Part shown: piece after piece, positions 28,027 to 36,801 of the stretch
How positions within the stretch are numbered: the stretch's first letter is position 1
How the letters are laid out: each line of letters begins with the position of its first letter
Assembly: GCF_900187395.1 (NCBI RefSeq)
Contig: NZ_FYEZ01000001.1
Coordinates: 124,001 to 188,000 of the forward strand
Direction: 5' to 3'
Source: Kytococcus aerolatus
Lineage (GTDB): Bacteria; Actinomycetota; Actinomycetes; Actinomycetales; Dermatophilaceae
DNA: 64,000 bases
Notes under the pieces: generated by a model
Told to the model about the DNA's origin: nothing
The model's input: the letters and a program-made list of their open reading frames with translations, nothing else
The model's database searches: none
Translations under genes and position numbers: made by a program

Positions 28027-28644
28027 ATGCCCTGTCTCCGTTTATCGCGCCGCCGCAACGCCCTTGCAGCCGTCTTCGTTGCCATTCTGGCTCTCGTTCT
28101 TGCTGGATGTGCGGTCACGCCGTCCGGCCCCGCACCGTCATCGGTCAGCAGCCAGACGAGCGAGCGCGAGTTCCTGGCAGATCACGGCCTATCCGGGCTG
28201 GATGTCAGGCAGGTCATCGAACGACTGGACACGATGCCCGTCGCTGACCGGCCGACTGATCTGCTCGCGTCGGTGCAGCCAGAGGCGCTCGTGCTCACCG
28301 ACGATCAAGAGCGTGAGACGCGCCTGCCGTTGCCAGAGGATGAGGTCTACATCTCGATCGCCCCCTACCGGGACCAGACCCACGACTGCTACTTCCACAG
28401 CCTGACTACCTGCCTCGGTGAACTCGCGAGCGAAGAAGTTCAGGTCACGCTCACCGGTGCAGACGGTGAAGTGATCATCGATGAAGCGCGCCAGACGTAC
28501 GACAACGGCTTTATCGGTCTCTGGGTGCCGCGCGACACCGAGGTGACCCTCACTATCGAGCACGAGGGTCAGGAGGCAAACGCAAGAATCTCAACGATGA
28601 ACGACGACGATGCCACTTGCATCACAACCATGCGGTTGCAGTGA
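28027..28644 (+). CDS. cueP: CueP-family copper-binding lipoprotein
   Basis: The 205-residue protein has a lipoprotein signal (lipobox LAGC, Cys28) and the CueP domain: EFLADHGLSGLD, PTDLLASVQP, and the metal-site segment CYFHSLTTCLGE near residues 121-132. CueP binds copper outside the cytoplasmic membrane in metal-resistant bacteria. The ATG at 28027 is favoured over one 21 bp upstream because AAGGA lies at the right distance. Codon use is more AT-tolerant than that of the core genes, in keeping with transfer. Confidence 0.85.
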   Translation: MPCLRLSRRRNALAAVFVAILALVLAGCAVTPSGPAPSSVSSQTSEREFLADHGLSGLDVRQVIERLDTMPVADRPTDLLASVQPEALVLTDDQERETRLPLPEDEVYISIAPYRDQTHDCYFHSLTTCLGELASEEVQVTLTGADGEVIIDEARQTYDNGFIGLWVPRDTEVTLTIEHEGQEANARISTMNDDDATCITTMRLQ

Positions 28645-28869
28645 GTTCGCCGGCACGCCGAGATTGTCTCGCTAGGCTGAACGCCGGGAATCGGAGGACA
28701 CTCGGTGAGGGTCCGAAAGTAGCGGCGCTCTGAATGTCCTGATTTTTGTCGCTCTAGGTGTGATGTCCAGGGACGTTGTTGCGGGACTCGCTGATAGGTG
28801 AAGGCCTCCTGTTGTGAGAGTGGAGCTGTCTAGGAACCGCTTCACGCCCAGGAGGCCTTCGTGTCCCAC

Positions 28870-30311
28870 GCTAACGCTGCTCTTCACGAACGAGGGTGTA
28901 GTCGGTTGAGCGCGTCGGTGGCCGGGTAGGGGTCGAGGTCTCCCGGATGATGGAAGTTCTTCACGCTCGCCATCCCGAAAGACCTCGACGTGCTCCACCC
29001 TACTTTCGCGACCCCTGACCTGACCACGTTCTGCCGCCTCGACGAGCTCGGCCTCGTCGCCGTCGGCCAGCTGATCGAGCCGGATCGGGCCACGATCGAA
29101 TGCCGCGTCGTCGAGGACGACCCGTGGTGTCGGAAGTGCGGTGCCGAGGGCGTGCCGCGGGACACGGTCACGCGTCGACTGGCGCACGAGCCGTTCGGGC
29201 ACCGGCCGACGACCCTGCTGGTGCGGGTGCGCCGGTACCGGTGCGGACACTGCCGGCGCACGTGGCGGCAGGACATGACGCGGGCAGCGGCGCCGCGTGC
29301 GAAGATCTCCCGCGGCGGCCTGGAGTGGGCGCTGCGGGGCATCGTCATCGACCACCTCACCGTCACCCGCGTCGCCGCAGGTCTCGGGGTGTCCTGGAGT
29401 GCCGCGAACGCCGCCGTCCTCGCGGAAGGCATGCGGCGCCTGATCGACGACCCCGCCCGGTTCGACGGGGTCACCACGATCGGTGTCGACGAGCACGTCT
29501 GGCGACACACGAGGCTGGGCGACAAGTACGTCACCGTGATCATCGACCTCACGCCCGCAAGGAACAAGACCGGGCCGGCGAGGCTGCTGGACATGGTCGA
29601 GGGCCGCTCCAAGGCGGTGTTCAAGCAGTGGCTCGCCGCCCGCCCTGCGGACTGGGCGAAGCGGATCGAGGTGGTCGCGATGGACGGCTTCGCCGGGTTC
29701 AAGACCGCTGCCGCCGAGGAACTCCCCGACGCCGTCCCCGTCATGGACCCGTTCCACGTGGTCCGCCTCGCCGGCGACGCGCTGGATGTCTGCCGGCGTC
29801 GGGTCCAGCAAGACACCACCGGTCACCGCGGGCTCAAGGGCGACCCGCTCTACAAAGCCCGCCGCACCCTGCACACCGGGGCGAGCCTGCTCACCGACCG
29901 GCAGCGGGCACGCCTGGACGCAGTGTTCGCGAGCGAGGAGCACGTCGAGGTCGAGGCGACCTGGGGCATCTACCAGCGCATCGTCGCGGCCTACCGGGAG
30001 CCCGACAAGAAGAAAGCGAAGGCGATGATGCAGGAGGTGATCGCTGCGATCAGCAGCGGCGTTCCCGCGGCGCTCGTCGAGGTCCGCAAGCTCGGCCGGA
30101 CCATGAAGCAGCGGGCGGGCGACATCCTCGCGTTCTTCGACCGCCCCGGCACCAGCAACGGCCCGACCGAGGCCATCAACGGGCGACTCGAACACCTCCG
30201 CGGCTCCGCCCTCGGCTTCCGCAACCTCACCCACTACATCGCTCGGTCGCTGCTCGAAGCCGGAGGGTTCAGGCCCGCGCTACACCCTCGTTCGTGAAGA
30301 GCCGCTAACGC
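28870..30311 (+). mobile_element. ISL3-family insertion sequence (copy 2), nested in IS481
   Basis: The element spans 28878-30303 (1426 bp), with 23-bp perfect terminal inverted repeats starting one base in from the left end. It is flanked by the 8-bp duplication GCTAACGC (28870-28877 and 30304-30311). The duplication is part of the split IS481 transposase codons, so this insertion came after the IS481 insertion. Confidence 0.93.
28990..30297 (+). CDS. ISL3-family transposase (copy 2, apparently intact)
   Basis: The 435-residue transposase has the full ISL3 layout: N-terminal cysteine pairs (CRKCGAEG, CGHCRRTW), helix-turn-helix, GVDEHVWRH, VVAMDGFAGFKTAAAEELP, MDPFHVVRLAGDALD, and NGPTEAINGRLEHLRGSAL. 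It keeps the segment around VEATWGIYQRIVAAYRE that copy 1 lacks. The stop codon lies inside the right inverted repeat. Of the transposases here it looks most likely to be functional. Confidence 0.92.
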   Translation: MLHPTFATPDLTTFCRLDELGLVAVGQLIEPDRATIECRVVEDDPWCRKCGAEGVPRDTVTRRLAHEPFGHRPTTLLVRVRRYRCGHCRRTWRQDMTRAAAPRAKISRGGLEWALRGIVIDHLTVTRVAAGLGVSWSAANAAVLAEGMRRLIDDPARFDGVTTIGVDEHVWRHTRLGDKYVTVIIDLTPARNKTGPARLLDMVEGRSKAVFKQWLAARPADWAKRIEVVAMDGFAGFKTAAAEELPDAVPVMDPFHVVRLAGDALDVCRRRVQQDTTGHRGLKGDPLYKARRTLHTGASLLTDRQRARLDAVFASEEHVEVEATWGIYQRIVAAYREPDKKKAKAMMQEVIAAISSGVPAALVEVRKLGRTMKQRAGDILAFFDRPGTSNGPTEAINGRLEHLRGSALGFRNLTHYIARSLLEAGGFRPALHPRS

Positions 30312-31381
30312 TGCTCTGACCCCTCGCGCTCGGTTGCGCCTGGCCAAGCTCATCGTCGAGGAGGGGTGGCCGGTGGCCGTGGCAGCCAAGATGTTCCTGG
30401 TCTCACCACCCACGGCCCGCAAGTGGGCTGCCCGGTACCGGGCCGAAGGACCGGCCGGAATGACAGATCGCACCAGCCGGCCCCATGTGATGCCGACCAA
30501 GACACCACCATCGGTAGTGAAGAAGATCGTGAAGGCCAGGTGGCCACGCCGGCTCGGCCCGGTGCAGATCGCCGGCGAGCTGGGCATGCCGGCCTCCACG
30601 GTCCATGCCGTGCTCGTGCGCTGCCGACCGAACCGGCTGGCCCGCATCGACCGGGTCACCGGTGAACCAGTCCGCCGGTACGAGCACCCTCACCCCGGGT
30701 CGCTGATCCACGTCGATGTCACGAAGTTCGGGCGGATCCCTGACGGGGGTGGGCACCGCTTCGTGGGGCGGCAGCAGGGCCTGAAGCACCGTGCGGCGAC
30801 GTCGGACCGAGAAGGCACCCGCGACCACCGGTACCAGCCCAGGCTCGGGGTGGGACACCTGCACACCGTGATCGATGACCACTCCCGGGTCGTCTACGTC
30901 GAGAGGCACGCCGATGAACGCAAGGAAACCGCGATCGGTGTACTACGCCGGGCCGTCGCGTGGTTCGCCGACCATGGCGTCACGGTGGAACGGGTGCTGT
31001 CGGACAACGGCTCGGCATACAGATCCGCCGCGTGGAGCCAGGCCTGCACCGAGCTGGGCATCACTGCCAAACGGACCCGACCGTATCGACCGCAGACCAA
31101 CGGGAAGATCGAACGTTTCCACCGCACCCTGGCCGACGGATGGGCCTACGCCCGGTTCTACACCAGTGAGACCGAACGCCGAGACGCCCTTCCCGGCTGG
31201 ATCCACTTCTACAATCACCACCGGGTCCACTCCGCGATCGGAGCCCCACCCATCACCAGGCTCAACAACCTGGCTGGACATCACACCTAGATGTTGCTGG
31301 CCATGACGTTGCTGACACAGTTTTTGACCTACGGGACTAGGGCGTGTCTGACAAAGGGCGGTGGCCCGATAGCGTTGGCGA

Positions 31382-31801
31382 ATGAGTCCTAGTGCTCCGC
31401 GTGTCATCGCCGTCCGTAGTGGTCAAGTGCAGCCCAGCGGATCCTGGCTGTACGTCTGGATCGACGTCGACACAGGGGCCATCGCATACGTGGGTGGCAC
31501 AGGCTTCGCCCCGGAGCTCCGCGCCTATTTGCATGTCGAGAGCGACGATCCCCAGCTGGGCCGCGTGCGAGCAACGGTCCCTCACTACGACGAGCGAGAC
31601 TTCGACGTGCTCGCGTTCGAGTTGCCCGATGGCATCGACCGGCAGGCCGCGAAGCAGGCGCTGATCGCGCGTCTCGTTGAGGCTGGCGAGGACGCAGGTG
31701 GAAGCGGATCAGCAACCGATCTGCACGAGGTCACCGACCCGATCTTGCAGGAGATAGACCGTCACCGCGGGCGAGCGTCGCAGGAATCTGCCTCTTTGTG
31801 A
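31382..31801 (+). CDS. passenger protein of the IS5 element, GIY-YIG-like
   Basis: The 139-residue protein contains WLYVWIDVDTGAIAYVGGTG (residues 22-41) and ELRAYLH a few residues later. The spacing resembles the LYV...YVG...R core of GIY-YIG nucleases. The usual catalytic Glu downstream is not obvious, so nuclease activity is uncertain. TAGCGT (31370-31375) with a 6-nt spacer gives a leaderless start. The gene lies fully between the IS inverted repeats and overlaps the transposase tail-to-tail by 71 bp, so it moves with the element. It could be an accessory transposition factor or captured cargo. Confidence 0.55.
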   Translation: MSPSAPRVIAVRSGQVQPSGSWLYVWIDVDTGAIAYVGGTGFAPELRAYLHVESDDPQLGRVRATVPHYDERDFDVLAFELPDGIDRQAAKQALIARLVEAGEDAGGSGSATDLHEVTDPILQEIDRHRGRASQESASL

Positions 31802-32679
31802 GTTCTCGGCTCCACGCGATCACGGCGTTGAGGACGACCGCGGCGCGGTAGACGATGGCGTGCTTGTCATAGCGGGTGGCGAGACCGCGCCACTGCTTGA
31901 TGTGGCAGTACCGGCGTTCGATCACATTGCGGTTCTTGTAGTCGGCAGTGTCGAGTGCGACCGGTCTGCCGCCGCGTGCTCCGCGACGTCGGCGATGGCC
32001 CTTCTGGTCGTCGGGTTCCGGGATGACCGCCTTGATCCCGCGGGAACGCAGGTGACCGCGGATCGCTCGGGACGAATACGCCTTGTCGCCCCGCACCGCA
32101 TCCGGGCGGGTTCGCGGTCGACCTCTGTCGCGGCCAACGCGCAGGTGCGCCATGAGTGGCAGGAACATCGGCGAGTCGCCCGCTTGGCCCGCGGTGAGGA
32201 GAGTCACCAGCGGCAGCCCGTTGCCGTCGACGAGCTGGTGGATCTTCGTCGATAGGCCGCCGCGCGAGCGGCCGATGCCGTGATCAGGCGGCTCTTCCCG
32301 CAGATTCTTGTAGTTCGATCCAGCCCCCTGTGAGCCGGGTCGTGTTCGTCGCGTGCTGATGCGCGCGAGCGATCGTGGAGTCCACCGACAGCGACCAGTC
32401 CATCAGTCCCGCCGCGTCCGCCGCCGCGGTCAGCTGCGCGAGCACCCGATCCCAGGTGCCGTCCTTCGCCATCCGGTAATGCCACGTCCATACCGTCTGC
32501 CACGGGCCGAACGCCTCCGGCAGGTCACGCCACGCGATGCCCGTCCGGTACCGGTACACGATGCCCTCCACCATCGTCCGGGCGTCGGAGAACTTCCGGC
32601 CCGGCCGGCCCGTCGGGCGCGGCAGCATTCCCTCGATCAACGACCACTGCGCATCCGAGAGCACCTGAAACCGCGACAC
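31731..32679 (-). CDS. IS5-family transposase in two frames (orfA/orfB frameshift)
   Basis: OrfA runs from GTG 32679 to a stop at 32284 (131 residues) and contains FQVLSDAQWSLIEGMLP and the first catalytic Asp in WSLSVDSTIARAH. OrfB continues in another frame from about 32300 to 31731, with PPDHGIGRSRGGLSTKIHQL, GDKAYSS and the ERRYCHIKQWR motif carrying the catalytic Glu. The change of frame falls near a run of five G. This is typical of IS427-group IS5 elements that fuse the frames by ribosomal slippage; a one-base indel cannot be excluded. Confidence 0.8.
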
Positions 32680-32748
32680 CCATCGAGCGTCCCAGCCGGA
32701 GCGCTCAACCTTTGTCAGACACGCCCTAGTAGTGGGTAGTCTCGCGGT

Positions 32749-33324
32749 ATGGGACGCCCGAGGAGCTTCGACGACGACATGGTGTTGTCGCGCGCGATGG
32801 AGGAGTTCTGGACCCACGGCTACGCCGGCACCTCGCCGGCCCGGCTGGCCGAGGCTACGGGCATCGCGAAGGGAAGCCTGTACAACGCTTTCTCCAACAA
32901 ACGCGCACTCTTCGACCAATGCCTGGACCTCTATCACCGACAGGTGATCGAGACGGCCGAATATTGGATGGCGCAGCCTGGTACCGCGCGCGAGTGCATC
33001 TCGGCCGCATTGAAGGCTGTGGTCGATGGGGATCTTGCGCAACCGCAGCGTCGTGGGTGCCTCATCGGCAACACCGCGGTCGAGCTCGCGGGCGAGGATA
33101 CGGAGATGTCCGAGAAGCTGCGACGGATGCAGGACGAGTCCACGGCCTGGTTCGCCGAGCGCATTCGACGCGGCCAGGTCGAAGGCGATGTCCCCCGTGA
33201 TCGCGATGCTCAGGCGCTGGCCGAGCATGTGGCGAACACGCTGGCAGGTCTACGCGTGCTGGCGATGACTCACGAGGCCCCGGCGCTGCATCGGATCATC
33301 GACACGGCGCTGGCGGTGCTCTAA
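32749..33324 (+). CDS. TetR/AcrR family transcriptional regulator
   Basis: The 191-residue protein has a TetR helix-turn-helix at residues 20-50 (YAGTSPARLAEATGIAKGSLYNAF) and a C-terminal ligand domain with the CLIGNTAVEL block seen in the YcdC/AcrR-like subgroup. It precedes SDR and NTF2-like genes on the same strand and may control them. TAGTCT (32737-32742) lies 6 nt before the ATG. The IS5 right end at 32725 is 12 bp upstream of that -10 box, so the -35 region is now inside the IS. Confidence 0.88.
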   Translation: MGRPRSFDDDMVLSRAMEEFWTHGYAGTSPARLAEATGIAKGSLYNAFSNKRALFDQCLDLYHRQVIETAEYWMAQPGTARECISAALKAVVDGDLAQPQRRGCLIGNTAVELAGEDTEMSEKLRRMQDESTAWFAERIRRGQVEGDVPRDRDAQALAEHVANTLAGLRVLAMTHEAPALHRIIDTALAVL

Positions 33325-33400
33325 GGCTTCGCCCCGGAAGATCGAGCCGGGCTTCTTCATGTCCATGTTTTAGACCAAGAGTTCAAGAAAGGTGATGAGG

Positions 33401-34189
33401 ATGGAACTCGTACTCAATGGCAAGACGGCTCTCGTGACGGGAGCAAGTCGGGGAATCGGGCTCGCTACGGTTCGGGCCCTCGCAGCAGAGGGTGTGCGCG
33501 TGGTCGGTGTAGCGCGCACGATCACGCCCGAACTCGAAGCGGTAGCTTCGCTTTGCATTGCGGCGGACCTCTCCAAACCGGAGGCTGCCCGACGGGTTGT
33601 CGATGAAGTGCTCATGGAGATGGACGGCCTGGACATCCTGGTAAACAACGTGGGAGCCGGCGATGCCGACCAGCTGAAGCTCGGCGGGTTCCTGGACGCC
33701 GACGACACGCAGTGGCGAAACCTGCTCGATCTAAACTTGTTCAGCGCGGTATGGACATCTCGTGCGGCGCTGCCGTCGCTGATCGAGCGGCGTGGCGCGA
33801 TCGTCAACGTGTCGTCGATCAACGCGCGCGTCCCGGCGACCGGCCCGGTCGGCTACAGCGAAGCGAAGGCTGCACTCACAGCCTTCGGGAAACGGCTGGC
33901 GGAAGAGTTCGGCCCGCAGGGCGTGCGCGTGAACACCGTCTCGCCCGGCCCGGTCGGCACGGGCCTCTGGCGAGACCCGGACGGATTCGGCGGGAAGGTC
34001 GCCGAGACGTTCGGAGTGACGCATGCCGACTTCCTCGCCGCGCTTCCGGCGACTTTCGGCGTCACTGGCGGCCGACTGGTGGAACCGGACGAAGTCGCAG
34101 CGCTCATCACCCTGCTCACCTCGCCCGCGACCGCGAGCATCCTCGGCGCTGACCTCGTCATCGACGGCGGCACCGTCAAGACCGCCTAA
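33401..34189 (+). CDS. SDR family oxidoreductase
   Basis: The 262-residue protein has the classical SDR motifs TGASRGIG (about 12-19), NNVG, the catalytic Ser in VNVSSINAR, YSEAK (Tyr and Lys), and a C-terminal GADLVIDGG. It is close in size to FabG-type and xenobiotic-reducing SDRs; substrate unknown. I chose the third of three clustered start codons because AGGTGATGAGG lies just before it. It lies between a TetR gene and an NTF2-like gene as a likely regulated unit. Confidence 0.88.
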   Translation: MELVLNGKTALVTGASRGIGLATVRALAAEGVRVVGVARTITPELEAVASLCIAADLSKPEAARRVVDEVLMEMDGLDILVNNVGAGDADQLKLGGFLDADDTQWRNLLDLNLFSAVWTSRAALPSLIERRGAIVNVSSINARVPATGPVGYSEAKAALTAFGKRLAEEFGPQGVRVNTVSPGPVGTGLWRDPDGFGGKVAETFGVTHADFLAALPATFGVTGGRLVEPDEVAALITLLTSPATASILGADLVIDGGTVKTA

Positions 34190-34224
34190 GAGCCTTTCAC
34201 CCACCGATCCACTGAGGAGAACCC

Positions 34225-34599
34225 ATGAACGCCAACGCCCCCGTCGACTTCCAGCAGCACTACTTGTCGACCTGGACCGAGCCCAATCCCGACCAGCGAC
34301 GTCACATCATCGAGCAGTTGTGGGCTCCCGAGGGCAAGCTCGTGATCTCATCCCTCGGAATCACCCTCCGCGGGACGGCAGAGATCGCGGCGCACATCGC
34401 ACGCGTTCACGACGACATGATCATGTCCAAGGGACTCGTGTTCAGCTACGACCAGCAGCTCCCCGCCGATGACGCGCTTCTGCTGCGTTGGTCGATGGCA
34501 GCCCCCTCGGGCGACGTCGTCGGTCGCGGCGTCGACGTCGTGTTCCGCAACGCCGACGGCCAAGTGACAACCGTGTACATGTTCATGGGCGTGAACTGA
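34225..34599 (+). CDS. NTF2-like/SnoaL-like protein
   Basis: The 124-residue protein has the length and strand pattern of SnoaL-like (NTF2-fold) proteins: an N-terminal helix with YLSTWTEPNPDQRR, LWAPEGKLV, then HIARVHDDM and a final VYMFMGVN strand. The fold hosts small isomerases and hydrolases or binding proteins. GAGGAG precedes the ATG and the gene follows the SDR gene by 35 bp, so they are probably co-transcribed. Confidence 0.75.
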   Translation: MNANAPVDFQQHYLSTWTEPNPDQRRHIIEQLWAPEGKLVISSLGITLRGTAEIAAHIARVHDDMIMSKGLVFSYDQQLPADDALLLRWSMAAPSGDVVGRGVDVVFRNADGQVTTVYMFMGVN

Positions 34600-34605
34600 G
34601 CGGCC

Positions 34606-35610
34606 ATGAAAGTGCATGCGAACGCGCCTCTCACCGTTGAAGGGAGAAATCGACTGATCCAGCGATGTCGCACCCGCCCGATCGCACACGTGGCCGCCGA
34701 GATGGGGATCTCCCGCGCGACAGCGTCCAAGTGGGTGAACCGCTACAGGCAACACGGCAAGCTCGGGCTGATCGATCACACTTCCGCCCCCGCGCGCCAG
34801 CCCACCGCCACGCCAGGCCGATTGGTGAAGCGGATCGAAGAGATGCGACGGGAACACAAATGGTCGGCCTCGCGGATCGCGTTCGAGCTTCACCAAGACG
34901 GCACCCCAGTAAGTCGCCGAACGATCACCCGGCTGCTCGCACAGCTCGGACTGAACCGGCGGAAGTTCATCGATCCGAACGGCGACTATAACCGGGAACC
35001 GCAGAAGATCGTCGCCAAACGCCCCGGCCATATGGTTCACATCGATGTCAAGAAGACCGGCCGCATCCCCGACGGCGGCGGCTGGCGCGTGCACGGGAAG
35101 AACAGCCCCGAAGCCAAGGCCGTCGCGAGAACCAAGAAACGGGGCGCAAAGACCGGCTACGTCTACCTGCACTCAGCGATTGACGGGCACTCGAGACTTG
35201 CCTACACAGAGGCGCTGCCTGATGAGAAGGCCGCGACCGCCGTCGCATTCCTCGATCGCGCGCGGGCATGGTTCGCAACCCACGGCATCACACGACTCGA
35301 ACGGATCGTGACGGACAACGGCTCCTGCTATCGTGCCGCTGCGTTTGCTGACGCGATGGGCGCAAGCCGGCACCAACGGATCACCCCGTACACACCGCGG
35401 CACAACGGGAAAATCGAGCGCTACAACCGGATCCTCGCCGAGGAGTTTCTCTATGCCCGAACCTGGTACTCAGAGAAAGAGAGGGCTACTGCGCTCGAGG
35501 TCTGGAACCTCCACTACAACTACCACCGACCGCACAGTGCCCACGGCGGACAGCCGCCAGCCTCCGCGACACCGTCACGCGTCAACAACGTCCTGACCTC
35601 CTACACCTAG
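34606..35610 (+). CDS. IS481-type transposase (second copy)
   Basis: The 334-residue transposase has an N-terminal helix-turn-helix (VAAEMGISRATASKWVNRY) and an rve core: HIDVKKTGRIPDGGG, AIDGHSRLAY, VTDNGSCYRA, and NGKIERYNRILAEEF. It ends in ACCTAG like the other IS481 copy, consistent with a right terminal repeat overlapping the stop. No matching left inverted repeat was seen before 34606; the ATG follows the NTF2-like stop by six bases. The left end therefore seems lost or strongly diverged. Confidence 0.88.
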   Translation: MKVHANAPLTVEGRNRLIQRCRTRPIAHVAAEMGISRATASKWVNRYRQHGKLGLIDHTSAPARQPTATPGRLVKRIEEMRREHKWSASRIAFELHQDGTPVSRRTITRLLAQLGLNRRKFIDPNGDYNREPQKIVAKRPGHMVHIDVKKTGRIPDGGGWRVHGKNSPEAKAVARTKKRGAKTGYVYLHSAIDGHSRLAYTEALPDEKAATAVAFLDRARAWFATHGITRLERIVTDNGSCYRAAAFADAMGASRHQRITPYTPRHNGKIERYNRILAEEFLYARTWYSEKERATALEVWNLHYNYHRPHSAHGGQPPASATPSRVNNVLTSYT

Positions 35611-35654
35611 ATCGAGCACATGCTCAACTCGTGGGCGGACAGATGGGGGAGAAG

Positions 35655-36086
35655 ATGTCCGACAGGCCGACGGCCCACGCAGACCGGCGCGAGCCCAGAG
35701 CGCGCCGCGCTGACGGAGAGGAACGGCGTCAGGCCTTCCTCCGCGCCGGCCTCGAGGAGTTCATCGAGCGCCGGTACCACGGCGCCTCGACGCGCCGGAT
35801 CTGCACGGCCGCCGGCAGCAGCCCGGGCCGGCTCTTCCACTACTTCCCCTCCAAGGCAGCGCTCTACGAGGAGCTCTTGAGCATCGGGGGCCGGCACCTG
35901 GAGCTCGACCTCGAGGCCGGCCAGATCCGCCCCGGCGAACCCCTGACGCTGTCCGTGAGCTTCTTCGGCGCCATCCAGGGCATCGCCGAGGCGCTGGACC
36001 AGCGACCCGAGCAGATCCCCGACCCCAGACGGACTGGATCATGGCGATCCTCACCGGCCCGCAGCCCACCGGAGGGCGAGCCTGAC
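35655..36086 (+). pseudogene. TetR-family regulator, frameshifted
   Basis: From ATG 35655 (GGGGGAGA upstream) the frame encodes a TetR DNA-binding domain, YHGASTRRICTAAGSSPGRL, and the start of a ligand domain up to DQRPEQIPD. The expected end, DWIMAILTGPQPTGGRA followed by TGA at 36086, is in another frame, so a one- or two-base indel near 36026 broke the gene. It is also short for the family. Confidence 0.7.
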
Positions 36087-36087
36087 C

Positions 36088-36660
36088 CTGCGCAAGGACC
36101 TGGTGCTCTTCGCCGGCGTCTCCCTCCTGTCCGGCTGGGCCGGAGTCCTGCTCAACGAGCTGCGCGGGCACGAGCACGCCATGGAGAGTCCCGGCACGCT
36201 CGTGTGGATCGCCATACCGCCCCTGCTGGGGCTCGGTCTGCGCAGGCTGAACAGCGGGCGCTTCCTGCCCCGCCGCTCCCAGCACCCCGACTCCCCGACG
36301 CGCCGGGTGGCTTGGGCCGCCGCGCTGCTGACCTGTCCGATCGTCACGTCGGGAGTGGTGGGCCTGGCGGTGGTGACCGGGCTGGCCGACACGAGCCAGG
36401 TCGCCCTGGCCGGGGTCGGAACGCTCATGGCCCGGGCCCTCGTCCCGGCCCTCATGAAGAACCTGGCCGAGGAGACCGCCTGGCGCGGTGACCTCACCGA
36501 AGAGCTCCTGACCGAGGGGGTCGGTCGGCTGCGGCTCAACCAGACGGTGGGCACCGTCTGGGGGCTGTAGCGCGTGCCCTACTACCTGTTCTTCCTGCCG
36601 GAGGAGCAGATGCGGCAGGGGCTGGACGTCGACCGCCCCGTCTTGGCCGCCGGGGCCGCC
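36088..36660 (+). pseudogene. CPBP-family intramembrane protease, interrupted and truncated
   Basis: The frame has four hydrophobic helices and the CPBP motif EETAWRG near 36469-36489. At 36568-36570 an in-frame TAG replaces what is a Trp codon in the family motif LWHxPYY, after which VPYYLFFLPEEQM continues in the same frame. The last helices are gone by about 36660. It starts right after the TetR remnant with no clear start codon of its own. Confidence 0.7.
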
Positions 36661-36801
36661 GGCAGGGGGCGCGAACCCCGTTCCCTGCCGGCGGGAATCG
36701 ACCAGCGCACCACCGACACCGACACCGGCCAGGATTCCGTGTGGCGTCATATAGCCTCGCCCCCGGGGACCGTGCGGGTTCCCAGTCGATGAGGGGATCG
36801 C

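Larger units (their letters stand above)
28861..31290 (+). pseudogene. IS481-type transposase gene split by ISL3
   Basis: Joining 28861-28877 to 30312-31290 restores a continuous reading frame starting VSHANAALTPRARLRLAK. It has an N-terminal helix-turn-helix and an rve integrase core: HVDVTKFG, a VIDDHSRVVY block, LSDNGSAYRS, and the NGKIERFHRTLADGW motif with the catalytic Glu. GGAGG precedes the GTG start. As it stands, the gene cannot give full-length transposase except from an internal start that would lack the N-terminal residues. Confidence 0.88.
28753..31291 (+). mobile_element. IS481-type element interrupted by an ISL3 element
   Basis: 18-bp perfect terminal inverted repeats (28753-28770 and 31274-31291), each with CTAG at its outer end, delimit the element. 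Its transposase starts at GTG 28861 but is broken after 17 bases by the nested ISL3 copy; the reading frame resumes at 30312 and ends at 31290. Without the insert the element would be about 1.1 kb. Confidence 0.88.
31337..32729. mobile_element. IS5-family element carrying a passenger gene
   Basis: Inverted repeats of 22 bp including the flanking A-CTAG (31336-31357 and 32709-32730) define the element. CTAG (31337-31340 and 32726-32729) is the likely 4-bp target duplication, leaving 1385 bp of IS. Inside are a two-frame IS5/IS427-type transposase on the minus strand and a plus-strand gene of 139 codons, both between the repeats. Confidence 0.85.
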
